This document shows positions 19,440 to 28,430 of a DNA stretch of 64,000 nucleotides, one piece after another. The DNA is from Spirosoma lacussanchae. GTDB taxonomy: Bacteria > Bacteroidota > Bacteroidia > Cytophagales > Spirosomataceae. A program made the position numbers and the translations under genes. Each line of letters starts with the position of its first letter. Position 1 is the first letter of the stretch. The stretch spans positions 2,459,731 to 2,523,730 of the forward strand of contig NZ_SWJG01000001.1 of NCBI RefSeq assembly GCF_005870035.1. The letters are read 5' to 3'. The notes beneath the pieces are model-generated. The model did no database searches. It was not told the origin of the DNA and saw nothing but the letters and a program-made list of their open reading frames with translations.

Positions 19440-20264
19440 TTATGGGAATTTTGGAAACTTACTGAAGTCGGGCTTGCGCTTTTCGAGGAAAGCGTCTTTT
19501 CCTTCTTTGGCTTCGTCAGACAGGTAGTACAGGAGCGTGGCATCACCGGCCAGCTGCTGAATACCCGCCTGCCCATCCAGTTCGGCATTGAACGACGCTT
19601 TCAGCATTCGTAAGGCAATAGGGCTTTTCTCAAGCATTTTTCGGCACCAGGCCACGGTCGTCTCTTCCAGCTGATCGAGGGGGACCACCTTGTTGACCAG
19701 CCCCATGTCCAGCGCTTCCTGCGCATTGTACTGATCGCAGAGGAACCAGATCTCGCGGGCTTTTTTCTGACCCACAACCCGAGCCAGGTAACTGGCGCCA
19801 AACCCACCGTCGAACGAGCCGACTTTAGGACCGGTCTGCCCAAAGCGGGCATTGTCGGCCGCGATGCTCAGGTCACAGACTACGTGCAGCACGTGACCGC
19901 CCCCAATGGCATAGCCGGCCACCATAGCCACAACGGGTTTGGGTATCCGCCGAATCTGCATCTGGAGGTCCAGCACGTTGAGTCGGGGCACCTGATCGTC
20001 GCCAATATAGCCACCATGGCCCCGGATCGACTGGTCTCCCCCCGAGCAGAACGCTTCGCCCCCTTCGCCGGTGAGGATAACGACCCCCACCCGTTCATCC
20101 TGCCGGGCCAGTTCCATAGCTTCCGACATTTCTTTGACCGTTAGGGGCGTAAAAGCATTACGCTTATGCGGACGGTTGATGCTGATTTTGGCGATACCGT
20201 CGTAATACGAGAACAGAATCTCCTGATATTCTTTTATGGGTTCCCAGGGGAAATTGCTTTGCAT
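19440..20264 (-). CDS. menB: 1,4-dihydroxy-2-naphthoyl-CoA synthase
   Basis: A 274-residue crotonase-fold enzyme that closes the naphthoate ring from O-succinylbenzoyl-CoA in menaquinone synthesis. Recognisable MenB features are [13 protein letters not shown], the oxyanion-hole stretch [35 protein letters not shown] and the C-terminal RKPDFSKFP. MenB, rather than another enoyl-CoA hydratase, is indicated by the GSFDGG loop and the C-terminal motif. menE lies about 1.1 kb away on the opposite strand, so the pathway genes are clustered but not in one operon. Confidence 0.95.
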   Translation of the reverse strand: MQSNFPWEPIKEYQEILFSYYDGIAKISINRPHKRNAFTPLTVKEMSEAMELARQDERVGVVILTGEGGEAFCSGGDQSIRGHGGYIGDDQVPRLNVLDLQMQIRRIPKPVVAMVAGYAIGGGHVLHVVCDLSIAADNARFGQTGPKVGSFDGGFGASYLARVVGQKKAREIWFLCDQYNAQEALDMGLVNKVVPLDQLEETTVAWCRKMLEKSPIALRMLKASFNAELDGQAGIQQLAGDATLLYYLSDEAKEGKDAFLEKRKPDFSKFPKFP

Positions 20265-20285
20265 AGTGCAGGGGTTGAGTAAGAG

Positions 20286-20744
20286 CTACTCATTATATGA
20301 AACATCATGATACTGAACATCCCACGTATGATCAGCCATCATACGAACGGTGGCCAGGCAGCGCTCGAACGGAAACGTTCGTCCCCATTCCGTCGGGCCG
20401 ATCATCGACAGCACATCCGTTCCGTTACGGCGGGTGTAGAAGTAGTACGTATGCCCAACTACCGGCTCAAAATTCATCTGGGCCGCATAGATCCGCTCAG
20501 ACACTTCGACGCGGTGACGAATGGCCGTAGCCTGGTCGGCCAGCAGCTGCATCTGTTTATAGAGCTGGCTGAGCTGCATGTCCGTCTGCTCGCGCATGGC
20601 CGATACGGCCCGTCCCGTAATCTTACCTTTATCTTCAGGGCGGATGACGGCACCGCCCGCCGTATGAGCATATGCCAGGAGGCCCGGTGATTCGGCTACT
20701 TTATCCGGCGAAATCGGATTGATGATTACTTTCGCTTCTTCCAT
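20286..20744 (-). CDS. DUF2452 family protein
   Basis: The ATG at 20744 (MEEAKVIINPISPDKV) gives 152 residues; the ATG at 20822 adds 26 residues unlike the family. The sequence matches the DUF2452 pattern: NPISPDKVAESPGLLAYAHTAGGAVI, then a coiled region with Gln-rich helices, then a beta-rich C-terminus with HTYYFYTRR. Function is not known. It is 21 bp upstream of menB on the same strand, so the two may be co-transcribed. Confidence 0.82.
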   Translation of the reverse strand: MEEAKVIINPISPDKVAESPGLLAYAHTAGGAVIRPEDKGKITGRAVSAMREQTDMQLSQLYKQMQLLADQATAIRHRVEVSERIYAAQMNFEPVVGHTYYFYTRRNGTDVLSMIGPTEWGRTFPFERCLATVRMMADHTWDVQYHDVSYNE

Positions 20745-20860
20745 ATGTACTTGGGATAACCGCCCGGCGAACGACTTTGTTCGCTGTCGTGGAATGACAG
20801 AAATATTGCGTATTTTCGCCAAAAACCCGGCTTACGGCCGCAAAAGTACAACAAAACACC

Positions 20861-21328
20861 ATGCAAACCAGCTCACTGGCTCCGGATAAACGACCGATCG
20901 ACAGACAACATTTCTTTCGGCTGGTGGGCACCGGCATCGGCGCTATCCTGCTGAATCGCTGCCTGGCCGGCTGCGCGGCTCAGGGTAATGACGACCCCAT
21001 CCGCCCCGCCACCGAAAAGCTGGATTTCACCCTTCGCCTGGACGATAAAAACAACGAAAATCTAAACGTGAACGGCGGCTATGTCATTGCCAACGATGTC
21101 ATTGTAGCCCGAACCAAAGACGGCAACTTCGTAGCCGTATCGGCCGAGTGTACGCATGCCGGTACGAAGCTGACGTTCAAGTCGGCCAGCGATCAGTTTT
21201 ACTGCCCCCTGCACCTGTCCCGTTTCGATACCAGCGGCAAGGTGCTGGTTGGCCCGGCTTCGCTGCCGCTCAAACAATACAAAGTAACTCCCGACCTGAT
21301 CGCCCGTACGGTTCGGGTATTCGAGTAA
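20861..21328 (+). CDS. Rieske [2Fe-2S] protein, probable lipoprotein
   Basis: A 155-residue protein with both Rieske cluster motifs: CTHAG (C-x-H) and, about 20 residues later, CPLHLSRF (C-x2-H). The N-terminus has a hydrophobic stretch followed by LAGC, a lipobox-like sequence, so it may be lipid-anchored in the periplasm. It resembles cytochrome bc1/b6f-type or stand-alone Rieske subunits. No cytochrome gene is adjacent, so its redox partner is unknown. It starts next to the menaquinone genes, which may be coincidence. Confidence 0.9.
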   Translation: MQTSSLAPDKRPIDRQHFFRLVGTGIGAILLNRCLAGCAAQGNDDPIRPATEKLDFTLRLDDKNNENLNVNGGYVIANDVIVARTKDGNFVAVSAECTHAGTKLTFKSASDQFYCPLHLSRFDTSGKVLVGPASLPLKQYKVTPDLIARTVRVFE

Positions 21329-21386
21329 TTCTGTTAGCCAGGCGGTCTCTGCCGGGGAGATTCCTGGTACGCTGCTCCCTGATTCT

Positions 21387-22466
21387 ATGGTGCTTGCGTT
21401 CCCCGATCCGGCTACCTGGCCGGACGCACATACCCCCTACGAAGCCGAAGCGCTGGCTTTTTGCACGGCCTGGTTGGGTGGTCAGGACGAGTTTACCCTA
21501 CACACCTCCGGCTCGACCGGTACGCCTAAACCGATCCGGCTTACGCGCGCCCAGATGAAAGCCAGCGCTCAGCTTACCGGCCAAACCCTGGAGCTGCAAC
21601 CCGGTGATCCGGCCCTGGTTTGTCTGAACATCCGGTATGTGGCTGGGGTCATGATGCTCGTTCGGGGCCTCGAACTGGGGTTGCCCATGACAATCATCGA
21701 ACCTGTCAGCAATCCCCTGGCCGGTTTCCATGTCCCTGCAAACCGGTTTGCCTTTACGGCTCTGGTTCCGCTACAGCTACAGACCATCCTGGACACCATC
21801 GATCCGGATACGGGGCAGTCTGCGCAAGTTGACCTGCTCAATTCGATGAAAGCAATTCTGGTAGGTGGTGCCGCTACCAGCCCGGCTCAGGAAGAGGCTA
21901 TACAAGCCATTCGTGCCCCCGTTTACGCCACCTACGGCATGACCGAGACCGTTTCGCACATAGCCCTCCGGCGACTGAATGGTCCGGAACGGAGCGACTG
22001 GTTTACGGCTCTTGACGGGGTAACGCTGGGCACCGATGAGCGGGGCTGTCTGCACATTACATCGGCGGCCACCAACCAGCAGTGCATTCAGACTAACGAC
22101 GTCGTTACACTACTGCCCAATAATCGGTTCCGGCTGCTGGGCCGCGCCGATACCATCATCAATACGGGTGGCGTAAAAATACAACCTGAGCCTGTTGAAC
22201 GCCTGATTCAGGAGGTATTGGCCAAATCGGGACCCGTGCCCCGTTTATTTGTTGCGGGCGTACCCGATGAGCGGCTCGGGCAGCGGCTAACGCTCGTCAG
22301 TGAACCGTTCCCGGACTGGCCTTTGCACTGGGAACCCCTTCAACTGGCCATCCGAACTGCTATTGGACCGTATGCCGTACCAAAAGAATGGCGTATTGTT
22401 GCCAACTTTGCCGAAACGCCCACCGGTAAACTAGATCGGCAGGCCACCATTGCCCGTATCCTGTAA
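21387..22466 (+). CDS. menE: O-succinylbenzoate-CoA ligase (AMP-forming)
   Basis: A 359-residue member of the ANL adenylating superfamily, shorter than typical acyl-CoA ligases as is usual for MenE in this phylum. Motifs are the P-loop-like HTSGSTGTPKP, TYGMTETVSHIALR, the hinge RLLGRADTIINTGGVKI and the C-terminal lysine motif TPTGKLDRQ. It activates O-succinylbenzoate, making the substrate of MenB. Assignment as menE rather than another short ligase rests on length, motifs and the nearby menB. Confidence 0.88.
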   Translation: MVLAFPDPATWPDAHTPYEAEALAFCTAWLGGQDEFTLHTSGSTGTPKPIRLTRAQMKASAQLTGQTLELQPGDPALVCLNIRYVAGVMMLVRGLELGLPMTIIEPVSNPLAGFHVPANRFAFTALVPLQLQTILDTIDPDTGQSAQVDLLNSMKAILVGGAATSPAQEEAIQAIRAPVYATYGMTETVSHIALRRLNGPERSDWFTALDGVTLGTDERGCLHITSAATNQQCIQTNDVVTLLPNNRFRLLGRADTIINTGGVKIQPEPVERLIQEVLAKSGPVPRLFVAGVPDERLGQRLTLVSEPFPDWPLHWEPLQLAIRTAIGPYAVPKEWRIVANFAETPTGKLDRQATIARIL

Positions 22467-22492
22467 GATGGCGGGCCAACTACTTTGCACCC

Positions 22493-23245
22493 ATGTCGTT
22501 TACGTCTATTCAGATTCGCTACCAGACGGCCCGTTCGTTACCGGCGCCCTACGCTTATTTTTATACCCTGACGCTTACACCACTCGTGGGCGAAATTGGC
22601 GTCGACCTGGCGATTACCTACCCCGACCGCGATGATATCGACGAGGACGAGCTGATTGCCGAGGGCTACACCCGCGACGACGATTTTAGCTGGACAGGGC
22701 GCCTGCCGCAAACCTGGCGACAAACTCTGATTTCGCTGGCAGAAAAAACCAAGCTACAGCGCGTGGACGAAGAGCAGCTGGGCGAAGACGACGATTTCTG
22801 GGATATAAAACTCGAACCCACAGGGGGCCCGGTGCGCCAGGGTCGTCCGGACCAGCGGTCTAACAGCAGTCCCGACGATTGGCAGTATCTGGTTCAGGAA
22901 CTGATTCAGGCCGCTTACGAATCGATCGGGCGCGAACGGCCTTTTGAGCTTACCTACCTGCGGATCAACGGTCGACAAGAGGGTATGGAGCTGCGCATGA
23001 CAGCCTCGTTTGTAGCCCGAAATGTTCAGATTCTGACCCTACAGGACCGGCGCGAACGGACCCGAACCTTGCCCTGGTCCACCCTGCAGCGGGTTATGAG
23101 CACCGTTTATGCCTATGATTACGACCCGGCTGAGGCCCAAATCAAACGCCCCAGAACCGATGGGCGCTGGCTGAACCTGGGCACTGACGATTGGTACGAT
23201 ATTACCGATTATACGGAGGTCAGCGAAACCCTGGAACACCTGTAA
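22493..23245 (+). CDS. Conserved protein of unknown function
   Basis: A 250-residue, acidic, cytoplasmic protein 26 bp downstream of menE on the same strand, so probably in the same transcript. The N-terminal part is beta-rich with aromatic residues (YAYFYTLTLTPL), followed by an Asp/Glu-rich stretch (DRDDIDEDEL) and a C-terminal half with DDWYDITDY. I do not recognise a domain. It converges with the methyltransferase gene with only 5 bp between stops. Confidence 0.7.
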   Translation: MSFTSIQIRYQTARSLPAPYAYFYTLTLTPLVGEIGVDLAITYPDRDDIDEDELIAEGYTRDDDFSWTGRLPQTWRQTLISLAEKTKLQRVDEEQLGEDDDFWDIKLEPTGGPVRQGRPDQRSNSSPDDWQYLVQELIQAAYESIGRERPFELTYLRINGRQEGMELRMTASFVARNVQILTLQDRRERTRTLPWSTLQRVMSTVYAYDYDPAEAQIKRPRTDGRWLNLGTDDWYDITDYTEVSETLEHL

Positions 23246-23250
23246 ACTTC

Positions 23251-23916
23251 CTACCGCTCCCACACCTCCGCCGACACCATTCCTCCCACGGCTGCCTGTC
23301 GATCTCGACAAACTAGCCCGGCCTGGCTCATCAGTAGCTGCCAGTCGGGTAGTTGACGGGCTTCTATGCCGGCGGTTAGCCTGAAAAACCGGATCATGCT
23401 CCATAGCAACACCCGCTGCCACCAGACCTGAGCGGGCACAAAATCCGTTACCAGCCATATACCCCCCGGCCGGAGCGCTTCCAGTAAGCGCGGTATCATT
23501 CGGCGCTGGAGGGTAGCCCTGGTAAACAGGTCGAGAACGAACGGGGTGATAATCACGTCGAACTGCTCATCTGCCGGAATCGCCTGCTCGTCACCCATCT
23601 GGAATCGGACCTCAATGGAGAACGGTTGATGCAGGATACGGCGGGTGGCCCGGGCCAACATCCGGCCCGATGCTTCCAGGTACAACACCCGAACGGGTTG
23701 GCATTGCTGTAAGATCTGTTGCAGCAGCCAGCCCGTTCCGCCCCCAAGGAGCAGTACCGAAACCGGCGCCGACAGGATGGGTAGGTCGGCTGGTTCGCGG
23801 GTCGTATGCTGGTGTTGAATCTGATCGATAAAATGGAGTTGAGCCCGCTGTAGCCGTGACCCAAAAACAATCTTCGCCAGTATATCGTACACCGGTTCAA
23901 TCCAGTCAAATCTCAT
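23251..23916 (-). CDS. Class I SAM-dependent methyltransferase
   Basis: The ATG at 23916 (MRFDWIEPVYDILAK) gives 221 residues; an ATG 42 bp upstream gives an unlikely extension. The Rossmann methyltransferase core is visible: motif I VLLLGGGTGWLLQQ, an acidic end of strand 2 in LYLEASGRML, motif II-like FDVIITPFVLDLF and the post-I region LRPGGIWLVTDFV. N-terminal similarity to UbiE/MenG-like proteins (WIEPVYD..A) is only partial; with menB and menE nearby a quinone methylase role is worth noting but unproven. Confidence 0.82.
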   Translation of the reverse strand: MRFDWIEPVYDILAKIVFGSRLQRAQLHFIDQIQHQHTTREPADLPILSAPVSVLLLGGGTGWLLQQILQQCQPVRVLYLEASGRMLARATRRILHQPFSIEVRFQMGDEQAIPADEQFDVIITPFVLDLFTRATLQRRMIPRLLEALRPGGIWLVTDFVPAQVWWQRVLLWSMIRFFRLTAGIEARQLPDWQLLMSQAGLVCRDRQAAVGGMVSAEVWER

Positions 23917-24060
23917 GAGAGGTTTTATGTTCGTTGATGAGCCCACTGGCAGCCACATTGATCTGCCCAGGCACTCAAAACTACCATTAAGTAACTGTGC
24001 AAAAAGTGTTTACCATAATAATCTGTAGCTTTACCCGAAACGCCACGCTGCCTATACCCC

Positions 24061-24600
24061 ATGCACGCTACGAAGCTACTGCTTATCATCGGCTTATTGG
24101 CAGGCATGAATGCCTGTACGATCCGGGAAACTCAGCAGGATACCCCCCCCGATCAGGCATCGCCCGTTGCGGCTCCCCGGGTAAAAAAAACGTCGACACC
24201 CGACGCACTTGTCCAGGAGTTGTACAGGCAGCATGACGCGGGCAATGGACCGTTTTTCCAAACTGACGACAGGCCGCTGCTGGGCCGGTATTTTGAGCGG
24301 GAGCTGGCTGACCTGATCTGGGCCGATATGACAACTACTGAAGCAGGCGAAAGCATGCTTGACGCCGATCCATTGTATAATGCGCAGGATATCGACATCA
24401 AAAAGTTCAGCGTTCATCCGGCTGCCGAGCGGGATGGGGCCACCGAAGTACGGGTTACCTTCGAAAATTTTGGTGAGCAACAGGAAATCCGGTGCCGCAT
24501 GATCCAGCTGCGGGGCAAGTGGCGAATTGCGGATATCATATACCCCGACGGCAGCCAGCTGTATCAGTTACTCAGCGGCCCGGACGAGGAAACGCCCTGA
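24061..24600 (+). CDS. Putative lipoprotein, DUF3828-like
   Basis: A 179-residue protein with a lipoprotein signal peptide: a hydrophobic core, then GMNAC with the cysteine near residue 19. The following 30 residues are Pro/Thr-rich, a usual tether. The mature domain (about 50-170) resembles small periplasmic DUF3828-type folds (VQELYRQHDAGNGPFF ... WRIADIIYPDG). Monocistronic, with a strong terminator 46 bp downstream. Confidence 0.75.
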   Translation: MHATKLLLIIGLLAGMNACTIRETQQDTPPDQASPVAAPRVKKTSTPDALVQELYRQHDAGNGPFFQTDDRPLLGRYFERELADLIWADMTTTEAGESMLDADPLYNAQDIDIKKFSVHPAAERDGATEVRVTFENFGEQQEIRCRMIQLRGKWRIADIIYPDGSQLYQLLSGPDEETP

Positions 24601-24645
24601 CATGGCGAGTTGTCTGTTCCGGCCACAAGCGGAACAGCATAGATG

Positions 24646-24683
24646 CAAAAGGCCCATCAAACAGCAGTCTGATGGGCCTTTTG
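24646..24683. terminator. Bidirectional terminator after the lipoprotein gene
   Basis: A 14-bp perfect inverted repeat: CAAAAGGCCCATCA at 24646-24659 and its complement at 24670-24683, with a 10-base loop. The A/T arms provide a U-run for either direction, serving the lipoprotein gene and the GH65 gene that ends at 24732. Confidence 0.85.
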
Positions 24684-24731
24684 GCTGGGTAATTAGTAAA
24701 ACAAAAGTCGCGCCCGCGGGCCAAACCCCGT

Positions 24732-27053
24732 TTACGCCAGTACTGGCATTGCTATCGTCTGCTTATTTTCACCCGCAACGGTCACCGTTTCGCCGTGCAC
24801 CCGCAGCGTAACGGGTTGCACAGAAAAATTCTGTACCGTTACATCCTGCTGGGTGGTGGTGATCTGTAACAAGGCTCCCCGGTACCGAATTTTGAACGCC
24901 AGCCCCTGCCAGTTTTCCGGACAGTACGGGCTGAACGATAGACCCTCGGCATCGACCCGCATACCGCCGAAGCCTTTCACCACCGCCAGCCAGGTTCCGG
25001 CCATACTTGTAATATGACAGCCATCCTCGGTATCGTTATTATAATCGTCGAGGTCGAGACGGGCCGTACGCAGGTACATTTCGTAGGCTTTTTCTTTCAT
25101 ACCCAGCTTCGACGCCTGAATGCTGTGTACGCAGGGCGAGAGCGATGATTCATGAACCGTCATGGGTTCATAAAACGCGTAGTTTCGGCGGAGCGTGTCG
25201 GTATCGAATTCATCCTCAAAGAAATAGAGCCCCTGCAGTACGTCGGCCTGTTTGATAAAACACGACCGCAGAATCCGGTCCCAGGACCAGTTCTGGTTCA
25301 ATGGACGCTGGCCTTTAGGAATATCCGACACCGGCATAAGGTCCTTGTCGAGGAAGTCGCTCTGCTGGAGAAAAACCTGCCGTTCGGGATCGTACGGAAA
25401 GTGCATGTTATCGATGATATGCTGGGCATTCTGAACTTCCTTTTCTTCGCGGAAGTGGATGCGCTCACACAGATCAGCGTATTTGTCGGGGTTCAACGCC
25501 TTTACTTTGCCAACCGCTTCGATGGTGTACCGCAGCGTCCAGGCCGCAATGTAGTTGGTGTACCAGTTGTTGTTGACGTTGTTTTCGTACTCATTTGGTC
25601 CGGTAACGCCCAGCATGACATACTGCTTTTTGGCGGCCGACCAGTTCACCCGCTGGCTCCAAAACCGGCTAATGGCAATCAGGACTTCCAGGCCGTAATC
25701 GGTCAGGTACGATTCATCGCCCGTATACCGCACGTAATCATAGATGGCGTAGGCAATGGCCCCGTTTCGATGAATTTCCTCGAAGGTGATTTCCCATTCG
25801 TTGTGGCATTCTTCGCCGTTCATCGTCACCATCGGGTAGAGCGCAGCCCCGGCCCGGAAGCCCAGTTTACGCGCATTCTCGATGGCTCTCTGCAGATGTT
25901 TGTACCGGTATATCAGCAAATTACGGGCTACTTTCTGATCGGCAGTAGCCAGGTAAAAGGGCAGACAGTACGCTTCGGTATCCCAGTACGTGCTCCCCCC
26001 GTATTTTTCGCCGGTAAACCCTTTAGGACCGATATTGAGTCGTTCGTCCTCTCCGGTGTAGGTCTGGTTCAGCTGAAAAATATTAAACCGGATTCCCTGC
26101 TGGGCGGCTACGTCGCCGTCAATGACGATATCGTTCATTTTCCACTTGTCGGCCCACGCCTGCTTCTGTTCGAACAGCATCCGTTCGAACCCTTTGCGGG
26201 ATACGCGGGCAATGGCCTCGTGAGCCAGGCGCATCAGCTCATCGGAGTCGTGGTTGAGCGAGGACAGGTTCACGGCGTATTTATAGATAACCGTTTCCTG
26301 GCCCTGCTGACAGTCGAGGGTCATCCGGTTGGCCACGTACTTCTCGTACTTGATCGGCTGCGACTGGTAATCCATTTTCTGACCGTCCTGCTCGATTTCC
26401 ACGCACATGCCGGTCGTGACATGGAATCCGGTTTTCCGGGTTCGCAGCTCAATATAGGCTTCGCCATAGCCCGTTTCCTTGCGCACTTCGTCCCAGAAGG
26501 TCTCATCGTAGTTCGCATCCCGGTTCCGGATAGCCCCATCAATGTAAGGCGTTACGGTGATCTTGGCGTCGAAGTTGAGCGGGGTCAGGCTGTAGCGGAT
26601 GGCACCGGCGTCGTCATCAACGATGGAACAGAAGCGTTTGGCATTAACCTTTACCTCTTTCCCACTTCTCAGCACCGCCACAAATGACCGTTCGAGGTAC
26701 CCTTCCCGCATATTCAGCTCACGCCGGAAATCGCGCACCTCGCAGGTGGCCAGGTCGAGGCTCTCGTACTCGATATCGATATCAATACCGGCCCAGTTGG
26801 CCGCATTGAGTACTTTGGCGAAATACTCGGGATAGCCGTTTTTCCACCAGCCTACGCGGGTTTTATCCGGGTAATACACTCCGGCCACGTAATTACCCTG
26901 CAGGGTTTTACCGGTAAACTTCTCCTCGAAATTACCCCGTTGTCCGAGCCGGCCGTTGCCCAGGCTCATCAGACTCTCGGTGATTTCATTATAGTCTCGG
27001 TGGAAATCGGTTTCGACAATGGACCAGGGGTCCTGTGTAATGTATTGTTTCAT
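24732..27053 (-). CDS. Glycoside hydrolase family 65 disaccharide phosphorylase (maltose phosphorylase type)
   Basis: A 773-residue cytoplasmic enzyme of GH65, with the beta-sandwich N-terminal domain, the (alpha/alpha)6 barrel and a C-terminal beta-sheet. Recognisable family stretches are LGNGRLGQRGNFEE near residue 32, GYPEYFAK, and HNEWEITFEEIHRNGA around residue 420 with the general-acid Glu. GH65 phosphorylases split alpha-glucosides (maltose, trehalose, kojibiose, nigerose) into beta-glucose-1-phosphate; the maltose type fits best by overall resemblance. No beta-phosphoglucomutase gene is nearby, which normally accompanies it. It overlaps the start region of the downstream DinB-like gene by one base. 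Confidence 0.9.
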   Translation of the reverse strand: MKQYITQDPWSIVETDFHRDYNEITESLMSLGNGRLGQRGNFEEKFTGKTLQGNYVAGVYYPDKTRVGWWKNGYPEYFAKVLNAANWAGIDIDIEYESLDLATCEVRDFRRELNMREGYLERSFVAVLRSGKEVKVNAKRFCSIVDDDAGAIRYSLTPLNFDAKITVTPYIDGAIRNRDANYDETFWDEVRKETGYGEAYIELRTRKTGFHVTTGMCVEIEQDGQKMDYQSQPIKYEKYVANRMTLDCQQGQETVIYKYAVNLSSLNHDSDELMRLAHEAIARVSRKGFERMLFEQKQAWADKWKMNDIVIDGDVAAQQGIRFNIFQLNQTYTGEDERLNIGPKGFTGEKYGGSTYWDTEAYCLPFYLATADQKVARNLLIYRYKHLQRAIENARKLGFRAGAALYPMVTMNGEECHNEWEITFEEIHRNGAIAYAIYDYVRYTGDESYLTDYGLEVLIAISRFWSQRVNWSAAKKQYVMLGVTGPNEYENNVNNNWYTNYIAAWTLRYTIEAVGKVKALNPDKYADLCERIHFREEKEVQNAQHIIDNMHFPYDPERQVFLQQSDFLDKDLMPVSDIPKGQRPLNQNWSWDRILRSCFIKQADVLQGLYFFEDEFDTDTLRRNYAFYEPMTVHESSLSPCVHSIQASKLGMKEKAYEMYLRTARLDLDDYNNDTEDGCHITSMAGTWLAVVKGFGGMRVDAEGLSFSPYCPENWQGLAFKIRYRGALLQITTTQQDVTVQNFSVQPVTLRVHGETVTVAGENKQTIAMPVLA

Positions 27054-27643
27054 TAGAGGTTATTGTTCGTAGCCGCAAAGGTATCCATTTCCTTCTTTAC
27101 GCGCATGGCCTGGTTCAGATGCCGCTCTGAATGCGATACCAGCATTTGCAGGGCGTCGCCAACCCGGATTTTGAGCCAGTTACCGAAAATAGTGGTCAGC
27201 TTGTCGGCGTTCCAGTCGAGGTAAACGGCTTTATCGAGCAGTTCGCGAAGCAGGTACTGAATTTCCAGAAACTGAGCCAGCACGTTGGCCGGATGCAGAT
27301 CGACAGACGACCGGGGTTTGATAATTCCCGGCGCCGGAAATTTCAGTTTGGTTTCGGGGTTGACAATCCAGTTCAGGGTCCGCCCTACCCGATCAGACGC
27401 CAGGGTCTGATCGGTCGGCATCGTTTGCACGAGACCCAGCTGATCGACTTTGTGCTGGAGGTTGCGGATGTAATACCGTTCGGCCAGGTTAAGGTGCTGC
27501 AGACATTCGATGATGCTCCACGAACGGGGAGCCGGTTTCCAGCGGAGCTGCTCGTCAGACAGGTGCCCGAATTCGCTCTCGACGGTCTTCAGGATGGTTG
27601 TCAGCCGCGTTTGCAGCGTACGGGCAGTAGCGAGTTTTTGCAT
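27053..27643 (-). CDS. DinB-like protein (DinB_2 family)
   Basis: A 196-residue four-helix-bundle protein with the DinB-superfamily pattern: RSWSIIECLQHLNLAERYY in the second helix region, with a histidine that can bind metal, and a C-terminal LVSHSERHLNQ with the second His pair. These proteins are often thiol-dependent S-transferases or of unknown function. It sits just upstream of the GH65 gene on the same strand, with the stop and start adjacent, so the two are likely co-transcribed. Confidence 0.82.
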   Translation of the reverse strand: MQKLATARTLQTRLTTILKTVESEFGHLSDEQLRWKPAPRSWSIIECLQHLNLAERYYIRNLQHKVDQLGLVQTMPTDQTLASDRVGRTLNWIVNPETKLKFPAPGIIKPRSSVDLHPANVLAQFLEIQYLLRELLDKAVYLDWNADKLTTIFGNWLKIRVGDALQMLVSHSERHLNQAMRVKKEMDTFAATNNNL

Positions 27644-27670
27644 GAGTACCGGTTCCGTGGGGCAACATAG

Positions 27671-27698
27671 AAAAAGCCCGACTCCGATGAGTCGGGCT
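27671..27698 (-). terminator. Terminator of the MobA-like gene
   Basis: A 10-bp perfect hairpin (AGCCCGACTC at 27675-27684 with its complement at 27689-27698, four-base loop) followed, on the minus strand, by a T-run (AAAAA at 27671-27675 on the plus strand). It lies 15 bp beyond the stop of the minus-strand gene at 27713. Confidence 0.8.
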
Positions 27699-27712
27699 CA
27701 ATTATACGGATG

Positions 27713-28318
27713 TCATTGGACCTGTGCCAATACCTGATGAAAAAATTCAATATCCCGGCGGGAGTCAAGGTCGATGGCTCCAGCCTCGAAGGGCACTTCC
27801 GAACAGTCGTCCCGGTGTTTACCGATGACCCATTTTACCCCTTTATCTCCCTCAAGACCAAGCAGATCGCTGATGTAGTCGCGGCTGAACAGGGCCGGTA
27901 CGCTCAGCTGGGTATCGTACCGACAGGCAATGATACCTTTCTGATCGTCTTTGCCGACTTCGACCATATGCAGCAACAAGCCCAGCGACACCAGCGGCTG
28001 GTCCGTATGCAGCACCAGCACTCGGTCAATATCTTTATGAGTAATATACAAAGCAGCCAGGCCCGTTTTGAGTGACGAAGCCTGTCCGGTTGGCCAGCTG
28101 GCGTTATCGACCAGCGTGACCGGTAAGCCCTGCAGCTCCGGCACGATCCGTTCGCGATTAGCCCCCAGTACGACCACAACGGGCCCACGCTGTAGCGCCA
28201 GCGCCGTTTCTGTTACGCGCCGAATCAACGACTGGCCTTTATATGTCAGCAGTTGCTTCGGTTCTCCGCCCATCCGCGACGAATCGCCGGCGGCCAGAAT
28301 TATAGTTCCGATTTTCAA
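27713..28318 (-). CDS. MobA/MocA-like nucleotidyltransferase
   Basis: A 201-residue protein with the nucleotidyltransferase signature LAAGDSSRMGGEPKQLL at the N-terminus, and VLHTDQPLV holding the metal-binding aspartate. Length and motifs match MocA-type molybdenum cofactor cytidylyl- or guanylyltransferases and related small sugar-nucleotide transferases. No molybdoenzyme genes are in the neighbourhood, so the exact cofactor reaction is not assigned. Confidence 0.85.
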   Translation of the reverse strand: MKIGTIILAAGDSSRMGGEPKQLLTYKGQSLIRRVTETALALQRGPVVVVLGANRERIVPELQGLPVTLVDNASWPTGQASSLKTGLAALYITHKDIDRVLVLHTDQPLVSLGLLLHMVEVGKDDQKGIIACRYDTQLSVPALFSRDYISDLLGLEGDKGVKWVIGKHRDDCSEVPFEAGAIDLDSRRDIEFFHQVLAQVQ

Positions 28319-28430
28319 GATGCTTTTTGTTTCATGGAGTTAGCTGCCTTTTCCCGACATTCCATGGTGAATACACGTCAGCGGCTCGTCCATGACGTCT
28401 GAACTGATTCAGTTCTGCGAGGTAAACACC

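Noticed and set aside
25152..26687. 511-codon open frame on the plus strand
   Set aside because: It lies wholly inside the GH65 gene on the opposite strand, has no recognisable domain, and is explained by the codon bias of that gene.
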